From Dermatophilaceae bacterium Soc4.6 (GTDB lineage Bacteria; Actinomycetota; Actinomycetes; Actinomycetales; Dermatophilaceae), in assembly GCA_039889245.1 (NCBI GenBank), contig JAZGVH010000002.1, positions 620,001 through 684,000 on the forward strand: 64,000 nucleotides of DNA, in the 5' to 3' direction. The position numbers and the translations under genes were made by a program. This document shows, piece by piece, positions 26,513 through 35,192 of the stretch. Each line of letters begins with the position of its first letter. Position 1 is the first letter of the stretch. A model generated the notes under the pieces. The model was given only the letters and a program-made list of their open reading frames with translations, searched no databases and was not told the origin of the DNA.

Positions 26513-27948
26513 CGGCCGCGCGCCTGCCCGACGGCTTCACCGTGAGGCTGGCCGAGGCGACCAGGCTCAGCGACGGTGGCGAGGCCCTGCTCAGCGCCAC
26601 GACGGGCCGTCTGGTGCGCCTGAAGCCGGCGGCAACCCATCTGCTCGTCGATCGCGTGGTGACGGTCTCCGACGCCGCCACCGCCGCGCTGGCGGCGGTG
26701 CTGATCGACCGCGACCTCGCCGACCCGTGGTGGCGTGACCCCGTCATCGCGTCACCCACCGTCGACGCCGTCACCGACGTCACCGTGGTCGTGCCGGTGC
26801 GCGACCGCCCGGCGCAGCTCGCCCGCCTCCTGCAGTCGCTCCCCCCGGCCCTGCGCGTGGTCGTGGTCGACGACGGCTCGCGCGACCCGGCCACCGCCGC
26901 GGTGGCGGTCGAGCGCGGCGCGCAGGTCGTCAGGCTGGACCCGGGCCGCGGGCCGGCCGGTGCCCGCAACGCGGGAGCGGCCGCGTGCAGCACTCCTTAC
27001 GTCGCCTTCCTCGACTCCGACGTCGTGCCCGAGGCGGGCTGGCTCGCGACCCTGCACCGTCACCTCGCCGACCCGCGCGTCGCGCTGGTGGCTCCCCGCG
27101 TGCTCGGGCTGCCAGGGCCGACCGGCGGCGAGGGCTGGCTGCACCGGTATGAGGCGGTGCGCTCCTCGCTGGACCTCGGCCCCCGGCCGGCGGGGGTGCA
27201 CCCGCACGGCCAGGTGGCCTACCTGCCGAGCGCCGCGATGCTCGTGCGGCTGGCCGCCTGGGGCAGCGGTTTCGACGAGTCGCTCCAGGTGGGTGAGGAC
27301 GTCGACCTCGTCTGGCGCACCTACGAGGCGGGCTGGCGGCTGCGCTACGAGCCGGCCGCCGTGGTGCGCCACGAGCACCGCACCGACGTGTCGAGCTGGC
27401 TGCGCCGCAAGGCCTTCTACGGCACCAGTGCCGACCTGCTGGCCGCGCGACACGGTGACGCCGTGGCGCCGATGGTGCTCACGCCGTGGACGGGCGCCTT
27501 CGTGGTGGCCCTGCTCGCCCAGCGCCGCTGGTCGCTGCCCGTCGCGGCCGGTGTCTACGGAGCGGCGACGTGGCAGCTGTCGCGGCGGCTCACCCGCAGC
27601 CGCCGCCCGCTCGTCACGGCGTCGTCCCTGACCGCCGTCGGCGCAGTGGCCGCCCTCTGGCAGACCTCGGCGGCCCTCACGCGCCACTACTGGCCGCTGG
27701 CCGTCGTCGGCGCCCTCGTCAGCCGTCGCGTCCGCACCGCCCTCCTGGTGGCCGCGGTGGTCGACGGCCTGGTCGACCACCACCGGTCGCAGACCGACCT
27801 CGACCCGGTGCGCTACGTCCTGGCCCGGCGGCTCGACGACCTCGGCTACGGAGCGGGGGTCTGGCTCGGCGCCTGGCGCGGCCGCTCGCTGCGCGCCCTG
27901 CGCCCGGCCCTGCGCGGCTTCCCCCACCGGGCCGGCGAGACCGGCTGA
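26509..27948 (+). CDS. mftF: mycofactocin glycosyltransferase MftF
   Basis: MftF is a family 2 glycosyltransferase that adds the beta-1,4-glucose chain to premycofactocin. The 479-residue product has an N-terminal domain of about 90 residues, then the GT-A domain (about 92-310) with VVVPVRDR, VVVDDGSRD, FLDSDV and GEDVDLVWR, and a C-terminal region with several hydrophobic helices (about 325-410) that probably attach it to the membrane. GTG 26509 overlaps the SDR stop. It is the last gene of the operon; a hairpin at 27980-28036 follows. Confidence 0.92.
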   Translation: MTAARLPDGFTVRLAEATRLSDGGEALLSATTGRLVRLKPAATHLLVDRVVTVSDAATAALAAVLIDRDLADPWWRDPVIASPTVDAVTDVTVVVPVRDRPAQLARLLQSLPPALRVVVVDDGSRDPATAAVAVERGAQVVRLDPGRGPAGARNAGAAACSTPYVAFLDSDVVPEAGWLATLHRHLADPRVALVAPRVLGLPGPTGGEGWLHRYEAVRSSLDLGPRPAGVHPHGQVAYLPSAAMLVRLAAWGSGFDESLQVGEDVDLVWRTYEAGWRLRYEPAAVVRHEHRTDVSSWLRRKAFYGTSADLLAARHGDAVAPMVLTPWTGAFVVALLAQRRWSLPVAAGVYGAATWQLSRRLTRSRRPLVTASSLTAVGAVAALWQTSAALTRHYWPLAVVGALVSRRVRTALLVAAVVDGLVDHHRSQTDLDPVRYVLARRLDDLGYGAGVWLGAWRGRSLRALRPALRGFPHRAGETG

Positions 27949-27979
27949 CCACCCCCACCCACCTACCCGGGGCGGTGAA

Positions 27980-28036
27980 CGCTGCGCTTCGCCGGCCTGG
28001 GGTCCAGCGTCCTGTCCGAGGACCAGGTGCGCAGCG
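27980..28036. terminator. bidirectional hairpin terminator candidate
   Basis: CGCTGCGC (27980-27987) pairs with GCGCAGCG (28029-28036), and inside it GTCCT (28009-28013) pairs with AGGAC (28019-28023). It lies between the convergent mftF and phosphodiesterase genes. There is no T run, as is common in actinobacteria. Confidence 0.5.
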
Positions 28037-28060
28037 CTCGCCGCCATGATTCGGGCGGCG

Positions 28061-29728
28061 TCAGGGGGTGGGGAGCACAGGGGTGCCCTCGATGCGCACG
28101 GCCTGGAGCGACCGCGGGTCGAGACCCAGCAGCGAGAGCACCGTCGGTGCGATCTGGGTCGTCTCCACCGGCGTGCTGACGACGGAGCCACGGGTCGAGC
28201 CGATGCCGATGTGCGAGACGGTGGCCACCACGACGGGTACGTGACGGTCCGCGGGGTTCATCCCCCCGTGCTCGGCGATCTTCTTCGTGCCCCCGGTGTA
28301 GACGACACCGGGCTGCGCGACCCCCACGACGTCCGGGTGACGGGCCTCGTCCGGCGAGACGCCGTAGAAGGCCGCGGCCGCGTCGCCCGCGTAGACCCTG
28401 CTCAGCCCGGACCCGGTGACCGTGCGGGACGCCGAGGTGGCCGTGGTTCCCGTGGCAGCGTGCGAGAGCAGCCACTGTCGCACGAAGCGCGTGGCGGCCG
28501 GTGACCGGTCGCTCAACCACAGCAGCAGGCTGTCGTCGTCGGCCGACCACGCGACGAGATCGGCCGCGGCCGGGTGGCCCACCTTCCAGTCGGCGTCGAG
28601 CCCCTCGATCACCGCCCCGTCGTCGACCCGGGTCAGGGTGGTCGGGTCGGTGGGCGACTGCCCGTGCTTGGCCGACAGGATGATGCTCGTGGACGAGGCG
28701 AGACCGTCCTGGCGCAGCTGCGCCACCATGGCGCCGACCGACGCGTCGACGAAGCCGAGGGCCGAGCTGAGCACCGGCCCGGGCACGGTGCCACCCGGCA
28801 GGTAGCCACCGGCCAGACCGTCCGACACCGGCAGCTTCTGGGCCGTTGAGACCGACTGGAAGTTCATGCCGAAGATCGCGGGTACACCGACGTGGCTGGT
28901 GCCCGAGTGGTCGAGCCCGTCGATCTCGTTGAGGACGGCCCGGACCTTGACGGCGTCGTACGCCTGTGTGGAGGAGTTGATGCTCGTCCAGTCGCCACCC
29001 GAGGGCGCGTCCGAGTTGATCTCCGGCGTGAAGAGGTCGTCGACGTCCTGGCCCGAGGGGCCGTTGAGGATGTCGTAGGCCGGGTGCTTGTCCGACCACG
29101 CCGTGCGGAGGCCTGAGCGGTGGACGACATCGAAGATCGTGTTGACCTTCAGGTACGAGTGCGGCATGACGGGCTTGCAGGTCGCCGGGTCCACCGGGAG
29201 GGCCGCGCGGTCGATCAGTCGCTGGGGCCTGCCCGTCATGGACAGGATCGAGCCGGGCAGACCGGTGAGGCCCTGGCCGGCGTCGAGCCGCGTCGGGTCG
29301 CGGTCGAGGGACTCGTCGTAGGCCACGCCGGTGCCGGGGGCCACGCCCGCGCAGCTCGTCGTGCCCGCTGGCAGCAGCGCCCGGTCGTAGGAGACGTCGT
29401 AGTAGACCCCGGTCGTGCGCGGGTTGCCACCGGTCACCTGTCCGACCAGGCCCGGGAAGGAGTCGGAGGGCACGGGCGTCGTCGCGGAGGTGTAGTCGAC
29501 GCCACCGCGCAGCAGGGCCGCGAGAGCCGAGGTCGGGTGCGCCGCGGCGTACGAGGCGAGGTCGTTCTGGTGGAGCCCGTCGACCGAGAGCAGCAGGACG
29601 TGCCGGGCCGCGGTCGTGGGCGTGTCGTGGCCGGTCGTGGCCTGCGCCGCGACGGGCGGGAGCGCGAGCGCCGAGGCGGTGGTCAGGACACCGAGAGCGG
29701 TGAGGGTGTGGCGGCTGGGGGGGCGCAT
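28061..29728 (-). CDS. secreted type I phosphodiesterase/alkaline phosphatase family protein
   Basis: The 555-residue product starts with a Sec signal peptide (about residues 1-31, cleaved after an AxA in VAAQA). It belongs to the type I phosphodiesterase/nucleotide pyrophosphatase fold: metal Asp in LLLSVDGLHQNDL, a nucleophile Ser/Thr in PVPSDSFPGL, SAKHGQSP in place of the usual SDHGM, and a C-terminal metal His in AEHGGMNPADRHVPVV. It probably hydrolyses phosphodiesters or monoesters outside the cell. ATG 29728 follows GAAAGG by six bases. The change of the Asp-His site to Lys-His (AKHG) is common in one actinobacterial subgroup; activity is not certain. Confidence 0.78.
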   Translation of the reverse strand: MRPPSRHTLTALGVLTTASALALPPVAAQATTGHDTPTTAARHVLLLSVDGLHQNDLASYAAAHPTSALAALLRGGVDYTSATTPVPSDSFPGLVGQVTGGNPRTTGVYYDVSYDRALLPAGTTSCAGVAPGTGVAYDESLDRDPTRLDAGQGLTGLPGSILSMTGRPQRLIDRAALPVDPATCKPVMPHSYLKVNTIFDVVHRSGLRTAWSDKHPAYDILNGPSGQDVDDLFTPEINSDAPSGGDWTSINSSTQAYDAVKVRAVLNEIDGLDHSGTSHVGVPAIFGMNFQSVSTAQKLPVSDGLAGGYLPGGTVPGPVLSSALGFVDASVGAMVAQLRQDGLASSTSIILSAKHGQSPTDPTTLTRVDDGAVIEGLDADWKVGHPAAADLVAWSADDDSLLLWLSDRSPAATRFVRQWLLSHAATGTTATSASRTVTGSGLSRVYAGDAAAAFYGVSPDEARHPDVVGVAQPGVVYTGGTKKIAEHGGMNPADRHVPVVVATVSHIGIGSTRGSVVSTPVETTQIAPTVLSLLGLDPRSLQAVRIEGTPVLPTP

Positions 29729-29892
29729 GACGAGCCTTTCGAGGGGTGACGCGGACGGCCCCATCCCATCGCCCGCACGTGCGAGGAGGCTGCGAGACCG
29801 GTGACGGGAAGGCAAAATCCAGGAGGCACCTCGGTGACCCGTGTCCCCCCTCCCGGTGTCGAGCGCGGGTGAGGGACAGCTGGCCGGGACGC

Positions 29893-29898
29893 TAGGGT
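29893..29898 (+). promoter_or_regulatory. -10 element TAGGGT, leaderless start
   Basis: TAGGGT is exactly seven bases before ATG 29906, with no ribosome binding site. It predicts a leaderless mRNA. Confidence 0.5.
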
Positions 29899-29905
29899 GC
29901 TGCCC

Positions 29906-30412
29906 ATGGCGGACGAGCGCGAGATCCTCACCTGGGCCCTCTTCGGGGAGGCGACCCGTGACCTCGCCCAGCAGGTGGTCGACGACTGGGCGCCCGACAT
30001 GATCCTCTCGATCGCCCGGGGCGGGCTGCTCATCGGCGGCGCCCTCGGCTACGCCCTGGGGATCAAGAACACCTACACGATGAACGTCGAGTTCTACACC
30101 GGCGTCGACGAGCGCCTCGAGGTGCCGCGCATCCTGCCGCCGGCTCCCGACTTCGTCGACCTCGGCGACGCCCGGGTGCTCGTGGCCGACGACGTCGCCG
30201 ACACCGGCCACACCCTGCGCTCTGTGCAGGAGTTCGTCGCCGGCAAGGTCGGCGAAGTGCGCACCGCCGTGATCTACGAGAAGCCGCACTCGGTCGTGCG
30301 CTGCGACTACGTGTGGCGCCGCACCGACAAGTGGATCAACTTCCCGTGGAGCACCCTGCCACCGGTCACCGCCGACGGCGTGCCCGCCCTCGACATCGTG
30401 CTCGACGCCTGA
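29906..30412 (+). CDS. phosphoribosyltransferase family protein
   Basis: The 168-residue product has the type I PRTase fold with the PRPP loop VLVADDVADTGHTL near residue 92 and ILSIARGGLLIGGALGYAL near 35. It resembles xanthine/hypoxanthine-type phosphoribosyltransferases of actinobacteria (purine base plus PRPP to nucleotide). The base specificity cannot be told. It stands alone with its own leaderless promoter. It is convergent with the next gene, 18 bases away. Confidence 0.82.
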   Translation: MADEREILTWALFGEATRDLAQQVVDDWAPDMILSIARGGLLIGGALGYALGIKNTYTMNVEFYTGVDERLEVPRILPPAPDFVDLGDARVLVADDVADTGHTLRSVQEFVAGKVGEVRTAVIYEKPHSVVRCDYVWRRTDKWINFPWSTLPPVTADGVPALDIVLDA

Positions 30413-30430
30413 GCCTGCCACCCCCCGCGA

Positions 30431-30856
30431 TCAGGGCTCGGGCCACTCCAGCCGCTTGGCCAGGAGCACATCGAGGGCCACGGAGTCACCGTCGCGCCCT
30501 CCGCGACCGGTCTGCAGCGGCGGTGGCGTCGGCTCGAGGGTGACGGTGCGCCAGCGACCGAACCGGACCGGCGCGACGACGAGCTGGTAGTAGCGACCCG
30601 CGACGTCGACCCCGAGGGCGAGGTCGCGGCGCAGGAACCACCCCGTCACACCCGTGCGGTACCGACCGCCGCCCGACCACGGCCGAGCCGTCAGCTCCTG
30701 CGTCACCAGCCCAGCCTGCCCCGCCTGCTCGACGAAGCGGTCGATCAGCACCTGCGCCCGCGCAGACTCCTGCTCCGCGCGCCGCCGCTGCGTCTCGATG
30801 TGGTAGTCGGCCTGCGCCGCCCGCTCGGCCCTGCGCCGGTCTACCTCGTCGTCCAC
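30431..30856 (-). CDS. conserved hypothetical protein with N-terminal coiled coil
   Basis: This 141-residue protein starts with a charged helix of about 45 residues rich in Arg, Glu and Gln that should form a coiled coil (EVDRRRAERAAQADYHIETQ), followed by a small beta-rich domain (GWFLRRDLALGVDVAGRYY). I recognise it only as a type of actinobacterial hypothetical protein. GTG 30856 has CAGGCT six bases upstream, a weak fit to the leaderless layout. No function is proposed. Confidence 0.65.
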   Translation of the reverse strand: MDDEVDRRRAERAAQADYHIETQRRRAEQESARAQVLIDRFVEQAGQAGLVTQELTARPWSGGGRYRTGVTGWFLRRDLALGVDVAGRYYQLVVAPVRFGRWRTVTLEPTPPPLQTGRGGRDGDSVALDVLLAKRLEWPEP

Positions 30857-30910
30857 CGTCGCAGCCTGTCACGCCGGGCCGGCGACCGCGCGGGTCACCC
30901 CCTCCACGCC

Positions 30911-30946
30911 GTATGCCGCCCACCCCGGGTGGGGTGGGCGGCATAC
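30911..30946. terminator. 16-bp perfect hairpin after tsf
   Basis: Arms 30911-30926 and 30931-30946 are perfectly complementary around GGGT. It lies 34 bases beyond the tsf stop on the minus strand and is the likely terminator of the rpsB-tsf unit. Each arm contains one copy of the octamer GTATGCCG/CGGCATAC. Confidence 0.75.
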
Positions 30947-30979
30947 GGGCCGTGCGTGGTCGGCGTGCGACCGGGAGGG

Positions 30980-31810
30980 TCAGCCCCCGACGCGGAACCG
31001 AGCGAAGCCGGTGGCCGTGGCCCCGGCCTCCTTGAGCACCTGGGCGACGGTCTTCTTCGGGTCCTTGGCGAACGACTGCTCGGTGAGGACGTTCTCCTTG
31101 AAGAAGCCGTTGACCCGACCCTCGACGATGCGCGCGAGGGCAGCCTCGGGCTTGCCCTCCTCCTTGGCGGTGGCCTCGGCGACGCGACGCTCGTTCTCCA
31201 CCGTCTCGGCGGGCACGTCGTCGCGGTGCAGGACCGTCGGAGAGAAGGCAGCGACGTGCATGGCGACGTCGCGCGCGACCTGGTGGTCGCCACCCTCGGT
31301 AGCGACGAGCACGCCGATCTGCGCGGGCAGGTCGGGGCTGGTCTTGTGCAGGTAGGACACGACGTTGGGCGCCTCGAGGCGCACGACGCGCTTGATCTCG
31401 ATCTTCTCGCCGATGGCCGCGTTGGCCTCGTCGATGCGCACCTGGACGGTGCGACCGGCCTCCAGCTCGCTGGCGAGCAGCGACTCGGCCGAGGTGGCGT
31501 TGACCGCGACGGCCTGCGCGAGGACCTCGTCGGCGAGCGCGACGAACGGCGCGCTCTTGGCCACGAAGTCGGTCTCGCAGAGGATCTCGACGAGGGTGCC
31601 GACACCGTCGCCGGCCTGCGCGACGACGACGCCGTTGGACGTCGTGCGACCCTCGCGCTTGCTCACGCCCTTCTGGCCCTTGATCCGGAGGATCTCGATG
31701 GCCTTGGCCCGGTCGCCGTCGGCCTCGTCGAGGGCCTTCTTGACGTCGAGCATGCCGGCGCCGGTCTGCTCGCGCAGCGCCTTGATGTCAGCGGCGGTGT
31801 AGTTCGCCAT
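30980..31810 (-). CDS. tsf: translation elongation factor Ts
   Basis: EF-Ts exchanges GDP for GTP on EF-Tu. The 276-residue product has the N-terminal UBA-like domain with LREQTGAGMLDVKKALDEAD, the core with LCETDFVAKSAPFVALA (the TDFV motif that contacts EF-Tu) and the second subdomain ending EQSFAKDPKKTVAQVLKEAG. The length is standard for actinobacteria. It follows rpsB with a strong hairpin in between; pyrH, its usual downstream neighbour, is 20 kb away. Confidence 0.97.
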   Translation of the reverse strand: MANYTAADIKALREQTGAGMLDVKKALDEADGDRAKAIEILRIKGQKGVSKREGRTTSNGVVVAQAGDGVGTLVEILCETDFVAKSAPFVALADEVLAQAVAVNATSAESLLASELEAGRTVQVRIDEANAAIGEKIEIKRVVRLEAPNVVSYLHKTSPDLPAQIGVLVATEGGDHQVARDVAMHVAAFSPTVLHRDDVPAETVENERRVAEATAKEEGKPEAALARIVEGRVNGFFKENVLTEQSFAKDPKKTVAQVLKEAGATATGFARFRVGG

Positions 31811-31865
31811 AGCTAGTTCTCGCTCTTCTCGCTGGACAAAAGTGGTGGATGACAGGGGGCATGAA

Positions 31866-31912
31866 CAGACCCCCGTCGAGCGCCGGTTGACCGGCGCCCG
31901 ACAGGGGGTCTG
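31866..31912. terminator. two-tier hairpin between rpsB and tsf
   Basis: Outer arms CAGACCCCC (31866-31874) and GGGGGTCTG (31904-31912) enclose an inner stem GCGCCGG/CCGGCGC (31880-31886 and 31891-31897). It begins three bases after the rpsB stop on the minus strand. It may be a partial terminator or RNA-processing site that sets the S2 to EF-Ts ratio. Confidence 0.6.
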
Positions 31913-31914
31913 GG

Positions 31915-32898
31915 TCAGGCGTTGGTGGTCTCCGCGGCGGGCTCGGCGACCGTCTCGGTGGAGTCGACCGCAGCGGCCTCGGCGGGGGCCTCGACAGCAG
32001 CCTCAGCGGGGGCCTCGACAGCAGCCTCGGCCGCGGGGGCCTCGACAGCAGCCTCGACCGGGGCCTCGACAGCAGCCTCGGCGACGGGCGCCTCGACCGG
32101 AGCGGCCTCGGCGACAGGCGCCGCAGCGGCGTCGGCCTCGGCGTAGAGCTCGCGCTCCCACTCGGCCAGCGGCTCGGCCGCGGTGGCCTCACCACTGCTG
32201 TTGCCACCGGCGCGGGCCACGAGGCCCTCGGCGACGGCGTCGGCGATGACGCGGGTCAGCAGGCTGACCGAGCGGATCGCGTCGTCGTTGCCGGGGATCT
32301 TGTAGTCGACCTCGTCGGGGTCGCAGTTGGTGTCGAGGATCGCGATGACCGGCAGCCCGAGCTTGCGCGCCTCGTCGACCGCGAGGTGCTCCTTCTTGGT
32401 GTCGACGATCCACACCGCGGAGGGGATCTTGCTCATGTTGCGGATGCCGCCGAGGGTGCGCTCGAGCTTGATGCGCTCGCGGCTGAGGATCAGCAGCTCC
32501 TTCTTGGTGCGACCGGCGGCCGCGACCTCGTCGGAGTTGATCTCCTCGAGCTCCTTGAGGCGCGTCAGGCGCTTGGAGATCGTGTTGAAGTTGGTGAGCA
32601 TGCCACCGAGCCAGCGGTGGTTGACGTAGGGCATCCCGACCCGCGTCGCCTGGTCGGCGATGGGCTCCTGGGCCTGCTTCTTCGTGCCGACGAAGAGGAT
32701 GGTGCCACCGTGGGCGACCGTCTCCTTGACGAACTCGAAGGCGTTGTTGATGTAGGTCAACGACTGCTGCAGGTCGATGATGTAGATGCCGTTGCGCTCG
32801 GTCATGATGAAGCGCTTCATCTTGGGGTTCCAGCGACGGGTCTGGTGCCCGAAGTGGACGCCGCTCTCGAGGAGCTGGCGCATGGTGACGACGGCCAT
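31915..32898 (-). CDS. rpsB: 30S ribosomal protein S2 with Ala/Glu-rich tail
   Basis: S2 binds the 30S shoulder and is needed for S1 and mRNA docking. The 327-residue product has a normal S2 core to about residue 240 ([33 protein letters not shown]). After that comes a tail of about 75 residues of Ala, Glu, Val and Pro, built on EAAVEAP repeats. The DNA carries four exact copies of a 17-mer at 31988, 32012, 32039 and 32063, and one more copy in rpsP. ATG 32898 is set by the S2 family N-terminus; the frame upstream is leader. The core is certain; the tail length is unusual. Confidence 0.96.
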   Translation of the reverse strand: MAVVTMRQLLESGVHFGHQTRRWNPKMKRFIMTERNGIYIIDLQQSLTYINNAFEFVKETVAHGGTILFVGTKKQAQEPIADQATRVGMPYVNHRWLGGMLTNFNTISKRLTRLKELEEINSDEVAAAGRTKKELLILSRERIKLERTLGGIRNMSKIPSAVWIVDTKKEHLAVDEARKLGLPVIAILDTNCDPDEVDYKIPGNDDAIRSVSLLTRVIADAVAEGLVARAGGNSSGEATAAEPLAEWERELYAEADAAAAPVAEAAPVEAPVAEAAVEAPVEAAVEAPAAEAAVEAPAEAAVEAPAEAAAVDSTETVAEPAAETTNA

Positions 32899-33133
32899 GC
32901 CGTGGTCCCTTCCGTAGAGGTGGTGGTTGTCCTCGGGAGGCGCCTGCGGCGACCTACCCGTCCTGGCGTCACGACGCACCTCGCCGGCGAGCTGGGTGAG
33001 GACCACCCGGCATACCGGACCAACCGTGGTGCGCGCCGCTTCGGAGGGTGCTCCCGGACGGGAGCGATCTCGTCAGACGGACTTGACGCGCGAATTCGGC
33101 CCCGGCTGCGAGCAGACGGGTGCCGTGCCGCCC

Positions 33134-33139
33134 ATGCTA
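33134..33139 (-). promoter_or_regulatory. candidate rpsB -10 element TAGCAT
   Basis: TAGCAT on the minus strand about 235 bases before the rpsB start. The gap 32899-33182 otherwise holds the long rpsB leader, where an S2-binding autoregulatory structure would be expected; I could not draw one with confidence. Confidence 0.3.
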
Positions 33140-33169
33140 CGGCGTCGGGGCGCGCCACCGGTAATCGCT

Positions 33170-33175
33170 TAGGGT
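33170..33175 (+). promoter_or_regulatory. -10 element TAGGGT, leaderless start
   Basis: TAGGGT is seven bases before ATG 33183 with no ribosome binding site, the same geometry as at 29893 and 36403. Confidence 0.5.
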
Positions 33176-33182
33176 CAGGGGC

Positions 33183-35192
33183 ATGGATACGTGGTGGTCG
33201 GTCACCCCGGCCCTGCTCATCCTGGCCGGGCTGGTGCTGGTGCCCGGTCTCGCCATGTCCTACGCCATCGGGCTGCGTGGACTGGTCGGGTGGGGGCTCG
33301 CTCCCACCCTGGGCCTGACCGTGCTCGCGGTCAGCCCCATCGCCGCCCGGCTGCTGTCGGTGCCGTGGTCGGTGGGGGCGTGGGCCACGGGCGCCGTGAC
33401 CTTCGTCGCGCTCGCCTTGTTCGTCGGGCTGTGTCTGCGCCTGGGCTGGCAGGCAGCTCGACGTGCGCGACCCCCCAAGGCCCGACTCGACTCCCCCGCC
33501 ACGCTGGGTCTGGCCCTGCTCGGGGTGCTGCTCGGCGCGGCCGCGACCCTCTCGGCGGTGCTCCCCGGCATCAGCGACCCGGGTGAGCTCGTCGACAGCA
33601 CCGACGTCGTCGCCCACCTCAACCGGCTGCGGGCCTTCGTCGACAGCGGCTCCTTCTCGTCGATCGGGCCGCCGAGCACCTATCCCAGCGGCTTCCACGA
33701 CCTCGCCGGCACGGCGGTGCTGGCGGTGCCCGGGCTCGGGCTCACCACGGCCGCCAACCTCACCGCCGTCGTCGCCGCGAGCATCTTCTGGCCCCTCGGG
33801 GCGGTGGCGCTCGCCCGCCAGGCCCTCGGTCGGCGGCCGGTCGTCCTGCTCGGCGCAGGTCTGGTCAGCGCCGGCCTCAGCCTGTTCCCCTACCTGCTCC
33901 TCGGCTGGGGGGTGCTGTGGCCCAACCTGCTGGGCACCGCCCTGCTGCCCGGCGTGCTGGGTCCCGCCCTCATCGCCACGCGCACGATCGACGGTCCCGG
34001 CACGGGGGCCGTCACGGCCCAGCGCAGCACCCTCGCGGCCGCGACGCTGCTCGCGCTCCCGGGGCTGACGCTGGCCCACCCCAATGCGCTCGTCTCGCTC
34101 GGCATGCTCGTCGTCGTCGGCGCCCTCACCACCTACGCCGTCCGGGCCACCACGACGACCGGTCGAGCCCGCCGACGGGCCGCCGGCCTGGGGCTGCTGC
34201 TGCTGGCCGTCGGTTTCGCCGGGCTGCTCGCCGTCCCCCGCCTGTCGCAGCAGGTCGCCGACACCGCCAGCTACGACTGGGCAGGGGGGGTCCCCCTCAC
34301 GCAGGCGCTGCACGAGGTCGGGCTCCTGGGCCTGCAGCTGCACGCCCAACCCGTCCTGGCACTGCTCGGTCTCGTCGGTCTCGTGACCTGCGCTCGTCGC
34401 CGACGCCTGCGGTGGATGGTGTCGACCTGGGCCTTCTGCGTGCTGCTCTTCGTCCTCGCCGCCACGAGCCGATCACCGGTCGGCGTCCTGCTCACGGGTT
34501 ACTGGTACAACGACAAGGTGCGCCTGGCCTCGCTGGCGGCCGTGCCGATCCTGCTGCTCGTGACGGCGGGGCTGGCCGTGTTCACCCGGCTGGGCGCACG
34601 TGGCCTCGCCCACGTCGGCAGGGCGTCGACCGACGTCGCCGCCGCACGGACCCGGCGGTCCGTCGCCACGGGCGCCACCCTCGCGCTGCTCCTCGGTGGG
34701 ACGGTCGGGCTCGCCCACGCCGACACGACGGGCATCGTCTCCCGCTACTACCACCCGCCCGCCACACCGCAGACCCTGCTCACGCCCATCGAGGCGGGTG
34801 AGCTGACCGCGCTCGCGCGCAGCATCCCCGCAGGCGTCGTGACGGCAGACGTGCCGGCCAACGGATCGGGCCTGCTCTATGCGCTCACCGGGCGCGAGGT
34901 GCTCTACACCTCGCTGCTGCTCGATCCCGACAAGAACCGGCAGGTCGTGGCCGAGCACCTCTCCGAGGTCACCACCCGGCCCGACGTCTGCGACGCCGCG
35001 AGGCGACTGCGGGTGCAGTACGCCGTGACCGCCAGCGTGCGGTACTGGCTCAGCCTCGACGACCGTACCCTCGGGATCAGCTCGATCAGCTCGACCACGC
35101 CCGGCTTCACCCTCGTGGCGGAGGAGGGCCGCTACCGCCTCTGGCGGATTGACGCCTGCGGCTTCGGCGGCGACCCGACCGCGGCCGGCTGA
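33183..35192 (+). CDS. DUF6541-type polytopic membrane protein
   Basis: This 669-residue protein has some twelve to fourteen hydrophobic helices over residues 1-520, then an outside domain of about 150 residues (PATPQTLLTPIEAGELTALA onward) ending in WRIDACGFG. The layout and the STYPSGFHDL and GYWYNDKVRLASL segments fit the DUF6541 family of actinobacteria, resembling GT-C membrane glycosyltransferases. A role in cell-envelope or teichoic-type polymer glycosylation is inference. Its 3' end overlaps the end of the convergent acyltransferase gene by 61 bp. Confidence 0.75.
   Translation: MDTWWSVTPALLILAGLVLVPGLAMSYAIGLRGLVGWGLAPTLGLTVLAVSPIAARLLSVPWSVGAWATGAVTFVALALFVGLCLRLGWQAARRARPPKARLDSPATLGLALLGVLLGAAATLSAVLPGISDPGELVDSTDVVAHLNRLRAFVDSGSFSSIGPPSTYPSGFHDLAGTAVLAVPGLGLTTAANLTAVVAASIFWPLGAVALARQALGRRPVVLLGAGLVSAGLSLFPYLLLGWGVLWPNLLGTALLPGVLGPALIATRTIDGPGTGAVTAQRSTLAAATLLALPGLTLAHPNALVSLGMLVVVGALTTYAVRATTTTGRARRRAAGLGLLLLAVGFAGLLAVPRLSQQVADTASYDWAGGVPLTQALHEVGLLGLQLHAQPVLALLGLVGLVTCARRRRLRWMVSTWAFCVLLFVLAATSRSPVGVLLTGYWYNDKVRLASLAAVPILLLVTAGLAVFTRLGARGLAHVGRASTDVAAARTRRSVATGATLALLLGGTVGLAHADTTGIVSRYYHPPATPQTLLTPIEAGELTALARSIPAGVVTADVPANGSGLLYALTGREVLYTSLLLDPDKNRQVVAEHLSEVTTRPDVCDAARRLRVQYAVTASVRYWLSLDDRTLGISSISSTTPGFTLVAEEGRYRLWRIDACGFGGDPTAAG

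Noticed and set aside
31922-32146. Plus-strand Ala/Ser-rich frame opposite the rpsB tail
   Set aside because: It is the antisense reading of the S2 tail repeats.
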